Shown: positions 33,960-46,346 of the stretch, in pieces | How the letters are laid out: every line of letters begins with the position of its first letter | Numbering within the stretch: the first letter of the stretch is position 1 | Source: Halicephalobus mephisto | Taxonomy: Eukaryota; Nematoda; Chromadorea; Rhabditida; Panagrolaimidae | DNA: 64,000 nt | Reading direction: 5' to 3' | Assembly (NCBI GenBank): GCA_009193035.1 | Contig: SWDT01000567.1 | Location: 310,001-374,000, forward strand | Notes under the pieces: model-generated | Told to the model about the DNA's origin: nothing | The model's database searches: none | The model's input: the letters and a program-made list of their open reading frames with translations, nothing else | Made by a program: the position numbers and the translations under genes

Positions 33960-35040
33960 ATTTAGGATAATATAGCACAATTAAAAAACAAATTATATAT
34001 CATAGGGTAAGTTCCTAATATCGTATATTATCACGTGTACAGATTTGTAAAAACTCTTTATATTCAGTAGATTTCTCTATCGAATACTTGTTTCGTAATA
34101 GGTAGATTTCATTTAGGATAATATAGCACAATTAAAAAACAAATTATATATCATAGGGTAAGTTCCTAATATCGTATATTATCACGTGTACAGATTTGTA
34201 AAAAATCTTTATATTCAGTAGATTTTTCCATCGAATATTTATTTCATAATAGATAGATTTCATTTAGGATAATATAGCACAATTAAAAAACAAAGCACAT
34301 ATCATAGAATAAGTTCCTAATATCTACTATTATCATTTATAAAAGTTCTTAAAAATACTCATGTTCGGTGGGGATTTCTTCATTTTGTATTTATATAACT
34401 ATTGATAGGCCCTATAAGAGATAATATAATTCAATTAGGAACAAACAATATTAGTAAAGTAAGCTTTTAGTACCAACCCTGCGATACACATATTAATTCC
34501 TAAAAAAACGCCAATATTCGGTGGGGATTTCTTCATTTCGTATTAATATAATTATTGACGGGTCTTAGAGAACAAACTATGTTTTGTAGAGCAAGTTTTT
34601 GGCATCAATCATCATATACATAAGATTCTAAGAAATATTCAAGTTGGACAAAGATTTTCTCATTTCGTATTTATCTAGTTATAGATTGATGTTACAAAAA
34701 ACAAATTATATTTATCATGGTAAATTCTTAGTATCTACTATTATTACATAGTTTTGAAGGATTTTAAGTTTAATAGGAATCTATTTTATGTAGTAAAATA
34801 TGGATTTTACAAGGATAATATACTGCAATTAAAAATAAGATATTTATCATGGTAAATTCTTAATACCTACTATTATCACATAGTTTTGAAGGATTTTAAG
34901 TTTAATAGGAATCTATTTTCTATAGTAAGATATGGATTTTCCAAAGATAATATACTACAATTAAAAATAAGATATTTATCATGGTAAATTCTCAGTACCT
35001 ACTATTATTACATAGTCTCAAAAATATTTACAATTATTTT
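33960..35040. repeat. Degenerate ~150-bp tandem array
   Basis: Units begin TTTAGGATAATATAGCACAA near 33961, 34112 and 34263 and are nearly identical. Further units (34413, 34560, 34680 and three ~128-bp variants to 34990) are increasingly diverged, sharing GATAATATA, CATAGGGTAAGTTCCTAATA and TACTATTATCA. Confidence 0.8.
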
Positions 35041-36018
35041 CGTGCATAATTCGAGTCATATCTTAGAACCAATGAAAATTTTATAGCCATCAAGGGATTT
35101 CGTAACACATCCAATATGTTACACGAACCGTAAGATGTTTCATAAACCATCTAGACATAAAATTAAAAACATTAATTTTTTGCCTGAATTCAAATGAATC
35201 ACTTTTCGTGTCTTTGATCCTTCATTACTTGTTGAGTCATCTCCGTCTTCTGAAACACACTTATCTAAAACACGAAAATTTGAAAGTGTAGAGAGAATTC
35301 ATGAATTTAAATTCTCGAGGCATTTTACAGCTTCAATTGGTCTCTTTATACGATATTTAAAGTTTCAGAAAACTCCGAAACTTTTTTGCAAAGGTCTCAA
35401 TGTCATGCTTTAGGGTTCAAGAAATTACGTCTGAATGTTTGAACATGGAATTAACGAAATTTGGTTTTTGTCTGACTGATTCCAACAATTTTGGATTTTT
35501 TTTAAGTTTGCTTTTTTTCGACAAACATTGCGTTCGGGAAACTCCGTTTGCTATGCCATTTTTTTGACTTTTCTAAAGGCAACAAAGAAATCCATTTTTT
35601 TTATCACTTTGTTAAAAATGAGCCGAAATATGTTTTTTCTTGCTACTGTTCCGTCACACGGCATGTGACCGAAGATCCGTTAAGTCAGTTCAAAGTTGGA
35701 AATTCTGAAACTGATTAATTTCGAAAAAGTTGGAGATCGAAATTTTGGATTTTCTCATTGAGACAATATTCATCGATTTTTTTGTTTCAGAAAATTTCTT
35801 TAGTTAAATTAATAATTTGAATTTGAATTTTTCGAACAAAATTAAAATTTAAAAGTTGTGTTTTGGAAAGAAAAATCCAAATTTTAATTTCGAATTTTGA
35901 CTGTAAACTTTGCGAAAAATTATCCATCTTATTAGTAATCCATGGCCAGGTTAACTTCTGTCTTGATTTTATTCTTTTAGATTTCTTGAGTTTTGTATTT
36001 AATAATATATATCTTTTT
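35041..36018. other. Intergenic DNA before glutaminase B, nothing firm
   Basis: A short minus-strand exon-like frame near 35205-35285 (after TGTTTTAG: KCVSEDGDDSTSNEGSKTRK) has acid/Ser-rich coding character but no joinable neighbour. The rest is AT-rich. Confidence 0.4.
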
Positions 36019-36415
36019 ACCGAAGTGGACGATCAGAGTTGGAATTAGAATTTGGATTTTTCTAAGACGGTATTTATGAATTTTTCAACTTGAAAAAACA
36101 ATCTCAGTTAAATTAATGAAACTCTGTGTATCAGTATTAAAGCCAAAAAATGACTCAAAAATAATCTTTTAAAACAGAAAATTTGTTTCGATTTCGAACT
36201 TTGACAATCAAAATCACAAAATTTAAAATTAAAATTAAAATTTCCCGTTCTAAAACAACATTTATAAACTCAAAGTTCTCCAAAAATCCATCTTATTTAA
36301 ATTAATTTTTTTAATTTTATTTCAATTTTTCACATAAAAATTTCACTTAATGTCTTACAACAAAAAAACCAAATTTTGGCTTCAAAATTTAACCATTAAA
36401 TTTTATAAAAAAAGT
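36019..36415. repeat. ~395-bp sequence duplicated inside the downstream gene (first copy)
   Basis: It starts TTACCGAAGTGGACGATCAG and ends at the leader just before the glutaminase B start codon. It recurs with only scattered differences at 37522-37912, in intron 4 of the same gene. A short inverted relative of its middle (28916-28985) also lies on the upstream side of glutaminase A. Confidence 0.9.
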
Positions 36416-36421
36416 TTTAGA

Positions 36422-39400
36422 ATGTTTCCACAAGACAGTAGAAAATATTCTTCAGAAGAATTTCGAAAATTGTCCACAATTTCTCTCGGATCCTTCAACC
36501 GGGCCATTGACCAACTCGAGAGATACGTAGTCAAGAAAGATGTAGCTGCGGAAGAATTAATTTTTAACATTTTCAAAATTCCAAATAAAGAAGAAGCAAA
36601 TATTGGAAAATTACTTTCTGTAAGTTTATTTTTGGTTTTTTAAAATTAAATATTTTTCAGCTTTTGAAAACTTATGGACTTCAAGAATCAGATCCCCGAC
36701 TACAGCCGATGATGAAAAAAATTCAGGAAATCGAAGAAGAAAATGAACATGAAAAACACGATGTTCGGGATCCGAAAAAATGGAAACTTGGCAAAAATGA
36801 CTTCATGAAGTTTGTTCAGACCCTCGGGCAATTTCGCAAGATTAAATTTCAGTTGCGTATCTTTGAGCCTCGGTCCCGTCACCAGAGCTCTCCAAAACGA
36901 CCTTATTGTTCCTAGTTGGTTGGAATTCTGCTCCAGGATAAAGGACATCTTCCTTCGAGTAAGTCATTAAATTTTTAATTTTAATATTTTAATAATTTTT
37001 ACATTTTTTATAATTTTTACATTTTTTATAATTTTAATATTTTAATTATTTTAAATATTTTAAATATTTTAAATATTTTAAATATTTTAAATATTTTAAA
37101 TATTTTAAATATTTTAATTATTCTTTATAATTTTAATATTTTGATATTTTAATTATTTTAAATATTTTTTATAATTTTAATATTTTAATTATTTTTTATA
37201 ATTTTTGTAATTTATTAATATTCAGATGAAAAATGTGACAAATGGCAAAGTCGCGAATTATATTCCACAACTTTCTCGAGTTGATCCGAATAAATGGGGA
37301 TTAGCCATTTGCACAGTAGATGGCCAGAGGGCTTCTTGGGGTAACTGTAAGGAAAACTTTTGTTTCCAATCAGTTTCGAAGGCTTTCAATTACGCCATTG
37401 CTGCTTCTGAACTCGGAGCTGATTACGTTCATCAATTTGTCGGACAAGAGCCTTCTGGACGACTTTTTAACGAAATTTGTCTCGACAACAATAGTAAGTT
37501 TATTTTAAAAATCAGATCTGTTTTACCGAAGTGGACGATCAGAGTTGGAAGTTGAATTTGAATTTTTCTAAGACGGTATTTATGAATTTTTTCAACTTGA
37601 AAAAACAATCTTAGTTAAATTAACGAAACTCTGTGTATCAGTATTAAAGCCAAAAAATGACTCAAAAATAATCTTTTAAAACAGAAAATTTGTTTCGATT
37701 TCGAACTTTGACAATCAAAATCACAAAATTTAAAATTAAAATTAAAATTTCCCGTTCTAAAACAACATTTATAAACTCAAAGTTTTCCAAAAATCCATCT
37801 TATTTAAATTAATTTTTTTAATTTTATTTCAATTTTTTATATAAAATTTTCACTTAATGTCTTACAACAAAAAATCAAATTTTGGCTTCAAAATTTGACC
37901 ATTAACTTTGGTAAAACAGAGTACATATTAAAAAACAAATGTTTAGATAAACCACATAATCCTATGGTAAATTCCGGTGCTATTATTGTGACTGCTTTGA
38001 TCAACAACAGAGCGAATCTCGCTGATCGTTTCGATGGCGTTAGTTTTTTTAAATAAAAAATAAATAAACATTCTTTTATTTAAAAATAAATATTTTTCAA
38101 TTTAAAAATATATTTCCTTAATTAAAGAAAATTAATATTGTTTTAGTTAAAAAATATGTTTTTTTAGTTTTAAAAAAACAATATTTTTTAATTTTAAAAA
38201 GTAATATTTTTTAATTAAAAAAAATAAAATTTTTTAATTTTAAAAATTAATATTCTTTTCAGTTTTAAAAAAATATTTTTTTTTGATTTTAAAAAAATAT
38301 TTTTTTTGATTTTAAAAACTAATATTTTTTTTAATTTTAAAAATTAATATTTTTTAGATGATCAATGCTTATCGTCGAATCGCGGGAGGAGAACATATAG
38401 GGTTGGTGGTTTAATTTAAAAATAATTTTAAAAAAAAATTTACTTAGATTTAATAATGCTGTTTTTCTTTCTGAAAGAGCTACAGCTGACCGTAATTACG
38501 CTTTATCGTACTACATGAAGGAAAATAAATGTTTTCCTGAGGAAACCACGAGTCTAACCGATGCTTTGGATTTTTATTTCCAACTTTGCAGTCTAGAATG
38601 CAATTGTGAAACTTTAGGTAAGTAAATATTCAAAAATAACATTTTATTCTTATTCTAAAATCCATAAAATTTAAATACGAAATATTAAAAATTATGAAAA
38701 ATATTTTAAAAAATTAAAATTATTTAAAAAATTAAAACTATTTAAAAAATTAAAATTATTTAAAAATTAAAATTGATTTTTTTCGTTTTTTTATGAAATC
38801 GGAAAGCTATCGTACGATATATTTTTGCTTTTCTTAGATCACTTTTTTCGATCAAAATTCCCATATTCGGTCATTTCATGTATCAAAAAATTTAATCTAA
38901 AAACAAAAGTCTGTTTTATGAAATCGGGGATCAAGTAGCTTTAAAGTGCAAAAATCAAAGGAACAACTATCATCAAAAAGAACAACAATAATTATTAATT
39001 AACAACACAGCTGAATCTCAACTATCTCCCATCTTACAGTATACACAAAAAAGAGTACACTAAACCAACTACAATGTATCAGATAGATTATATTTAATAT
39101 ATCGATACATCATATACAATATACTGATATTAATTTAATATATCCGTATATTGAATGTCATGTATCTAATACACTAAATTTAATATATCGATACATCATA
39201 TACAAAGTACCGATATCAACTAAATATATCTGTATATTGGATACGATGTATCTAATACACTAAATTTAATATATCGATACATCATATACAAAGTACCGAT
39301 ATCAACTAAATATATCTGTATATTGGATAAGATGTATCAGATATATCAGAACCGTTTTAACTTATTGATAAATCATATAAAATATACTGATATCAACTAA

Positions 39401-40667
39401 ATATATCTGTATATTGGATACGATGTATCAGATATACTAAATTTAAAATATCGATACATCATATAAAATATACTGATATCAACTAAATATATCCATATAT
39501 TGAATGCCATGTATCTAATACACTAAATTTAATATATCGATACATTATACACCATGTACCCACTTTCTATGTGTACACCATCTGGTTGATCCGCAAAATT
39601 TTTTCCTTCAGGACTACAAATTTTTATTTAATTGCAGTTTGACTAAAGAATAGTAATTCTACAATTATTTAATTTAAACCAATTTTAGTTCAAGAATTAT
39701 TTTAAAATATCATTTTCTCTACAGTAATAAATTAAATAATTGATGACTTTTAGCCGTAATGGCAGCAACCCTGGCCAATGGGGGGGTCTGTCCGATCACG
39801 GAGGAGAGGTGCATCAAGAGCCGGCCCTGCAGGGATGTCCTGAGCTTGATGAACTCCTGTGGCATGTACGATTACAGGTTCGTCGTTATCAATTAATATA
39901 GATAAAATTTACTCAAATTTCTAGTGGTCAATTCAGTTTCCATGTTGGTCTTCCAGCGAAATCCGGAGTTTCTGGAAACTTGATGTTAGTGATTCCGAAT
40001 TTGGTTGGAATCGCAATGTGGTCTCCGCCGTTGGATGAATTAGGTAACAGCTGGAGAGGAGTCGTATTTTGTAAAGAACTTGTTAAAAATTTCAATTTTC
40101 ATACTTACGACAGTTGGACTCACAACGAAACCGAAAAATTCGATCCAAGGAAGAGAGTCGGGGATCGAGAAAAAGATCAAGTTGTTTCGCTTCTTTTTGC
40201 CGCCAAGGCCGGAGATATCAACTCCATCAGAAGGTATTTAAAAATATTTTCGAAAATAAATTTAAATTTTCAGAATGCATCTGAAAGGAGTCGATCTAGA
40301 AATGCAAGATTACGATAAACGAACAGCTCTTCATTTGGCCGCTTCAGAAGGCCACAGTGACGTTGTTGAATTTCTTCTGGAAATTGCCAAAGTTAAACCA
40401 GATCCGAAAGATCGCTGGAAGAGGACTCCTCTTCAGGATGCCCAAGGGGAAGGCCACAATCGAGTGGCCATAATGCTACAACGAGCAATGGCTATCAGAG
40501 AAGAAGAATCCGACATGATCAACTCCACAAATATCCATTCTCCTGGTTCACAGGATCTCTCCAGCGTGTCTTCTGGATCCCCAGCTTCAGATTCACTCAT
40601 CGACGGAACTGACAGCGGAAATGAAGTACTTGAAAATCTAGAAGAAATAAATTCGTCGAAAGAATAA
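36422..40667 (+). CDS. glna: Glutaminase with C-terminal ankyrin repeats (tandem copy B)
   Basis: Exons 36422-36619, 36661-36809, 36853-36958, 37226-37493, 37947-38038, 38358-38401, 38448-38617, 39754-39877, 39925-40233 and 40274-40667 join in phase to 617 aa. It is an intact paralogue of copy [10 protein letters not shown] (Ser-x-x-Lys), [23 protein letters not shown] and ankyrin repeat [21 protein letters not shown] 43-nt intron (36810-36852, donor GTTTGT) interrupts a region uninterrupted in copy A; read through, it looks like a frameshift. An extra intron also splits the exon at 38617/39754, and that intron is 1.1 kb of repeats. The ATG follows AGTTTTAG, a likely SL acceptor; the upstream in-frame ATG at 36350 lies in duplicated noncoding sequence and was not used. 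The C-terminus ([11 protein letters not shown]...) differs from copy A. Confidence 0.92.
37522..37912. repeat. ~390-bp copy of the glutaminase B upstream region, in its own intron 4
   Basis: Second copy of the sequence at 36019-36415. It includes the stretch that forms the 5' leader of the gene (CACTTAATGTCTTACAACAA) but stops short of the real start codon. Confidence 0.9.
39055..39560. repeat. ~80-110-bp tandem repeat with ATCGATACAT and GTATC palindromes
   Basis: About five units contain AATTTAATATATCGATACAT, CAAAGTACCGATATCAACTA and CTGTATATTGGATACGATGT. Related to 21410-21960. Confidence 0.8.
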
Positions 40668-41043
40668 ACCGTTACATTAATGTGATTTTGTTAAATTCCA
40701 TATTCAATAAATAACAAAAACATTAAAAATAAAAATATCATTGATCCAGAATTTACGGCAGTAGGAAGAAATACAAGATGGAAAAAATATTAAACCAATT
40801 ATGATATCCTAAAATCTTGCATAGTGTTGTCATCACTATGGCCTAGATGCCTAAGCTCTATCTCAAAAGCCGATTTCCACACACAATTAGTAATTTATTT
40901 CATATTTTGTATTTTTTCTGTCTTATATTTTTTCCTTTTATTTTTTTCGTTCACGGAATTTACATATCTTTCACGATAAATTATTTTATTTCAAAATTTA
41001 AAGGTTATTCTGAAAAATAAAGTTTAATTTTTAGCAATTATAA

Positions 41044-41117
41044 TTACTGTATTTCCTCTAAAATAAACCCCGGGATTTATTTCAGGAAGGGGGCTTATTT
41101 TAGAGGAAATACAGTAA
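41044..41117. mobile_element. 74-bp palindrome with perfect 23-bp arms
   Basis: TTACTGTATTTCCTCTAAAA and three further bases form the left arm; the right arm is its exact reverse complement. The centre is GC-rich (ACCCCGGGATTTATTTC). Typical of a very short palindromic MITE. Confidence 0.85.
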
Positions 41118-41421
41118 TTTGAATCTGTCGACAGAATCAAAGGTAAAAATAAATGATAAAAAAGAAGAAAAATAAGACCAATTAAATACGTTTCGTCCCA
41201 CGTAAAAGAGGAAAATTCGAGCGAGAGAGGTCTCGTAGCGAAAAGAAGGTATGGAAAAATTTTTAAATTGTTTTTTTACCAATTGTAAGAAGTTTTGTAA
41301 TTTTGTAAGATATTGTGGAAATCGCTATTTGTTTCAGCCAGTGCGACAGAAGATATAATAAACTTCGTAGATTTCCCCACAAATTATTTTTAAACATGAA
41401 TATTATTCTTCCAAAAAGTAC

Positions 41422-41600
41422 TACAGTATAACTTGGATATAAGATACCCCTGGTATAAAATACCTCACGTTATAGCATACGGTCAGAGTGAGTGAGTTTG
41501 GTTAGTGTCTTCAAATTGACTTCCTTTATAACATATCCTTTTTTATAAAATACACTTTGGCCAGTTCCAAGGAGGTATCTTATATTTAAGTTCTACTGTA
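41422..41600. mobile_element. 179-bp MITE with 27-bp terminal inverted repeats starting TACAGTA
   Basis: Left arm TACAGTATAACTTGGATATA and right arm, reversed, TACAGTAGAACTTAAATATA share 24 of 27 positions, including the following AGATACC. No coding capacity. Confidence 0.8.
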
Positions 41601-43431
41601 CAATCTTGATATTTTTAGACTGACTTTGGTAATAATAGAATAACCTTAAGAACATGTTTATTGCGAAATTCCAAACATAAGGCACTTTTTCGGATCTTCA
41701 TTCTCAAGTGGAGCTCAACAAAGATCGCCATACCCGAAAACTAATTTTTCTGACCATGTGATTAACGGTACTTGTCGGACAACTTGTTCTAAATAGCCAT
41801 CGACATTTAGAGACTGGTAAAGTCGATCGAAAATCATGCTGTTGTGAAAATTAAAAATAACTTTTACAAAATAATCTTAATACGAATTCTTTACAATTTA
41901 AAAAGTGCAGTAATCTACAAATTCGGTTTTATTTAAATTACTTCATAGTTAATCATATTATTGTAAAAACGAGAAAAAAATGTTTTACAAAATTGTCTCG
42001 ACACGAATTTCCAGAAGTAACTAAAAATCAAAATAATTGATAATTCTGGTTTTGAGTGGAAATTATTTAATAATTTTAGACAACTTTGTGATTAATTTTT
42101 TAAAAAACATTCTTCTTAGACAAATCTAGAACCTTCTAAATTAGGGTATATAACTTTTTATTTATTTTCCAGAATCAATTTTTATATACAAAAAAAATCC
42201 ACAAATATTTCAAAAATAACTATCCACACTACAGTACTCTTGTTTGAAAAAGTTCATTTTTAAAAAAAAAATTTTCATCAATGTCCATTTTTTGTCTTAA
42301 TATTTTAGTTCTTTTTGTTTGTATTTCGAAAATAACAATAAACTAATGTGAAACAGAATCTGATTCCCACAGTCATTTGCACTTGCCCCCGGAGTACAAT
42401 GCGCATTAGTGTTAATGAGGAACACGAGCGAAAATTGGATAATGGATCATTTCTTGATCGGTGATCCATCTCTCCGTTAGCCAGATCTCTGGGAAAAATT
42501 TTTTTCAAAATTAACACTTGAACCTACAGTATAATGTATAATTTGGAAATATTGGTGATAATTAGTTGGAGATGTTACAACTTCAGAAGGAGAAGCTTCA
42601 GAGACATCGTTGGGAGGTGAAATTCCAGAGGATATTCTGGGGATTTTAGAAATATACGATATTCTGGGGGATTTTAGAAATACACAATATTTTGAGGATT
42701 TTAGAAATATACGATATTTTTTGTATGGATTATGGAACAAATCACAACCAATAGTTCTAAAATTAGGGACTATACTGTAGGTTATGGAACAACTTTCAAA
42801 AGACCCTGAACCAAGTTTAACTCCAACCTATATCTAACATTAGTCCTTTCAGGACTTATTACTCCATAATTTATAATTTTAAAACTATTTTTGTGACTTG
42901 GTTCATAAAATAAACAAGAAAGTACCCTAATTTTACACATATAAGCACGACAGGTCTCAGCCAATTTTTTGCAACTTTTTTCGCGTATAAACACGTGCTT
43001 ATATGTGTAAAATTAAAGTAATATATATTGTCAAAATTCCTACAGTATTTTTCGCAATTTAAGCTATCCATGTTATCTGAAGTTACAGTATTTGGAACAA
43101 ATTTCACTCAATAATTTCAAAATTACAGACTATATTGTATTTTATATTTTTGTCAAACATAGTGATGTACGTCTTAGGTGTGAATTTAATCCATATCTAA
43201 TATTAGTTTTTTCAGAATTTAACACTATGTAATCTACAACTTTAGAACTATTGTAATTTTCTCCGTTATACAGTAATAGGAAAGTATTACATACTTTTAG
43301 AATCTCTACAGTATCCTCTGTAATTTAAGCTTTTACTGATATCCATAAATCTTCTACTTTTGAAATTACAACATTTTAAAAAAAATTTCACCCAATAATT
43401 CCGAAATTACAGACCATACTGTATTTTTGAC

Positions 43432-43870
43432 ATGGTTTCGTCCACCGGAAAAACATCTAAATATGGTATTATCTGTCAACGCAACAATTTTCTTCGGCAA
43501 AAAGTCTCGGGTTTGTTATTTCCGGTCGAGAACACACTTCTGATGCTTGTTGCGCAATCGGAAACTCATGCAAAAACCAAGGACAAATTCAACTTTGTTG
43601 AACATATTTATCTCGAAAAACTCGACCGGATTTGAAAATGGATCTCAATAAACCAATTTGTGGAAACTTGATCTCATTTTGCAACAAGGCTTCGATGCCG
43701 ATCGCGCCAAAGAAAACAAAGAGTTTTGTCAGTTGCCAAAGCAGGTGGAACATAAATCCGCTCAGATTACACGCTCATTGAAGATTGGCATTCTAATTGG
43801 CAGTTTCATCCTTGTCGAGGACATGAAGGATTTTTTCAAACAACAATTTTGTAAAAAATTCCAGTCTTAG
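43432..43870 (+). pseudogene. Coding-like block inside the 3.35-kb element, frames broken
   Basis: A 67-codon frame (43432-43635, MVSSTGKTSKYGIICQ...) is followed in another frame by 43658-43870 (MWKLDLILQQGFDADRAKEN...). Base composition and codon use look coding, but the two halves need a frame change. No domain recognised. Confidence 0.4.
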
Positions 43871-44960
43871 GATTCAATAAAGAATTTTATTTTCAATAAT
43901 TTAAAAAAATTTTCGGAATATATTGAAAACTTGGTACTTATGGATTATATCCACATATCCTAATCTAAGCCTAAATCCAGCTTTAGAAACTTAAATATAA
44001 CTTAACTACATCTCGTGATATTATTTGTATTTTTATTTAAAATTATTACTTTATTTAAAAATAGGTTAAAATTCATTAGAAATTTCTGCATCAAGACCTG
44101 TGTGCTTGTAACCCATAAATACCGAAAATTTTAAATCGTTTTAATTTTCAAATTAGAAAGTTTTTAAACTTTTGATAATTAGGAAATTTTAGAATTTTTC
44201 GGAATTGATGAAAAATTTAGAACTTTTAAAGTTTTCGAGAAATTTGTGTGAAAATAGTTTTTTATTAAATTTAATTTTTTATTTTTTATAATAAAATGAT
44301 TAAAATTCCCAAAAGCTTCTAGTGAGTTTTGGAATTTAATAGAAAATTCTGAAACCTTTAATAACATTATAAAAATTTTAACTTTTTAGAATTCATAAAA
44401 AATTTAGAATTTTCAAATTAAAAATTAAAAGTTTTTAGGAATTTCTAAAAACTCGTGTCAGGACCATTTCGTGAAAATATTCATTTTTTACAATAATGCA
44501 ACTTTTGAAAATTCATATAAAAATTATTTTGCAATAATTTTAAAATAATTTTTAATTTTAATTTTTACAATAATATAAATTAAGAAGTTTTGTAAAAAAT
44601 ATTTTTTAAAATTTAATTGTTATAAAAAATATTTTTTAAATTTAATTTTTATAAAAAATTGTTTTTTTAATTTTATAAGAAATATTTTTTAAAATTTTTA
44701 TTTTTTGACCTCAACAATAGTTCCATATATTTTGTGGGTCATTTTGAATTTTTTTTAAAATGAAAAAAGACAAAAAACTTCTAGGAGAACAAATTTGAGA
44801 AAAAATTGAAACGATTGCGCAGTTGGATTTTTGAAGATGATTTATTGCCTGTCAATTGTCCTCTAAATGTCCCGCCCGTAATTCAAACTTTTTTAAATTA
44901 TTCAAATTTTGGAATATCTGCCAAATTGATTTATTTTAAAATTGTACGAAATTTTAAAAA

Positions 44961-45356
44961 TTAATTTAAACAATGAAATCCATTTTTTTGCATCAATTTT
45001 ATTTTTTTTAAACGATTTTTAATTGACGAGATAATCGGAGGACATTTCTGTACGGTCTTCAAATCGGCGAACTTTGAACACATCTGCTTTTGTAAAATAG
45101 ACCATTTACAAAAGACTTTTCTCCGATCGGGAGGTGCTAAACCGACAATCCCTTCACCAAGTTTGGCATTTTGGGTTATTTCCATTTTGAATACCTTGTT
45201 AAAAGTTATTTGTCGCCACCACTTTTGAACTTGTTCTGTCATTTTCCCGTCGGGCAATGTACGGTTGTTGTGACACCTGTCGTTTTTTTGGCAAATCCGA
45301 CATATGGCGTTTTTGATTGTTGCAATCTTCAGAAGCGATTGTGTTGCAACTTGCAC
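44961..45356 (-). CDS. Unrecognised 131-codon frame inside the 3.35-kb element
   Basis: MQVATQSLLKIATIKN then CRICQKNDRCHNN (possible zinc ligands), MTEQVQKWWRQITF and PPDRRKVFCKWS. It is basic and cysteine-containing, as expected for a DNA-binding transposon protein. The ATG may not be the true start, since the frame is open a little further upstream. Not matched to a family. Confidence 0.45.
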   Translation of the reverse strand: MQVATQSLLKIATIKNAICRICQKNDRCHNNRTLPDGKMTEQVQKWWRQITFNKVFKMEITQNAKLGEGIVGLAPPDRRKVFCKWSILQKQMCSKFADLKTVQKCPPIISSIKNRLKKIKLMQKNGFHCLN

Positions 45357-46097
45357 ATGTCCTTAAAAGGCCGATTGTGTAACATGGTCTATAATTTTGG
45401 AACCATACATTGTTATCTCGTTTCATAATCCACAAATAGAAAAGTACTAAAATATTAGAGTCTTCTAAAGTTTGACTTCTGAATGATATCTCCGAAAAGT
45501 TTTTTCCAGAAGTTATAGTATCTGAAGCAAATCACAAAAATAGTTTTAAAATTATAAATTATGGAGTAATAAGTCCTGAAAAGACTAATGTTAGATATAG
45601 GTTGGAGTTAAACTTGGTTCAGGGTCTTTTGAAAGTTGTTCCATAACCTACAGTACAGTCCCTAATTTTAGAACTATTTGGTGTGATTTGTTCCATAATC
45701 CATACAAAAAATATCGTATATTTCTAAAATCTCCAGAATATCGTATATTTCTAAAATCCCCAGAATATCCTCCGGAATTTCACCTCCCAACGATGTCTCT
45801 GAAGCTTCTCCTTCTGAAGTTATAACATCTCCAACTAATTATCACCAATATTTCCAAATTATAGACCATATTGTACGGCGAAATGGGCATGACTGTCCTC
45901 AGCTGTTGTTCTCAGGTTACGATTTCCGAATTGTTGCTTTTTCAAAATTTGAATCATGTTTTATATTTATTCCCGAACTACTTCAGAGGTCATCCTGGGT
46001 CATAGGTAGCAAAATCGCATGTCAATTAAACCATCTGGACCTTTGCATGAATTCTACTGTATCGATCTCACTTGACACTAATTGAGCTCAAGTACGC

Positions 46098-46244
46098 ATG
46101 CCGTTGGAGCGTCTGCTGATTGCGGTCGGGTTCGACCAGGTGGAACAAGTGCCTTTTACGGAAATGGGTGGTCCATTAGCAGGAGGAGGAGAAAGAAAAG
46201 ACAATCACCGCCTTCTGGTTACCTGTCCAAAGTCCTTCTGTTAA
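46098..46244 (+). CDS. 48-codon frame in a G/C-rich island, unassigned
   Basis: MPLERLLIAVGFDQVEQVPF... GGERKDNHRLLVTCPKSFC then TAA. The island is compositionally unlike its surroundings and looks exonic. A second frame (46082-46273) is also open across it. No splice partner found; could be an orphan exon left by rearrangement. Confidence 0.3.
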   Translation: MPLERLLIAVGFDQVEQVPFTEMGGPLAGGGERKDNHRLLVTCPKSFC

Positions 46245-46346
46245 GTACTCCCATTTTCCTTCTCTCAAGGTAATGGATAATCTTCAGATTCTCTATTTTA
46301 TAAACAACCATAACTTCACACATCTTCTAACTACTGTTTCTCAATG

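Larger units (their letters stand above)
40668..42524. other. Intergenic DNA with two small MITEs
   Basis: No gene is seen. The two inverted-repeat elements are listed separately. About 42080-42190 is one copy of the dispersed ~100-bp family seen at 7010-7300. A frame near 42305-42520 on the minus strand has poor support. Confidence 0.55.
42525..45875. mobile_element. 3.35-kb DNA transposon with ~350-bp terminal inverted repeats
   Basis: Left arm 42525 to about 42900; right arm about 45530-45875. Both start TACAGTATAATG/TACAATATGGTC and continue AATTTGGAAATATTGGTGAT and AACTTCAGAAGGAGAAGC. The left arm has three copies and the right arm two copies of a ~28-bp unit (ATATTCTGGGGATTTTAGAA). The interior has two coding-like blocks (43432-43870 plus; 44961-45435 minus), neither recognisable as a known transposase. 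Long repeats suggest a Mutator-like or foldback element, but this is not proven. Confidence 0.8.

Noticed and set aside
36350..36421. Earlier in-frame ATG for glutaminase B
   Set aside because: It lies in the duplicated noncoding leader, and an AGTTTTAG acceptor directly precedes the chosen ATG.
36781..36915. Apparent frameshift and stop in glutaminase copy B
   Set aside because: Explained by a 43-nt GT-AG intron at 36810-36852 that restores perfect alignment with copy A.
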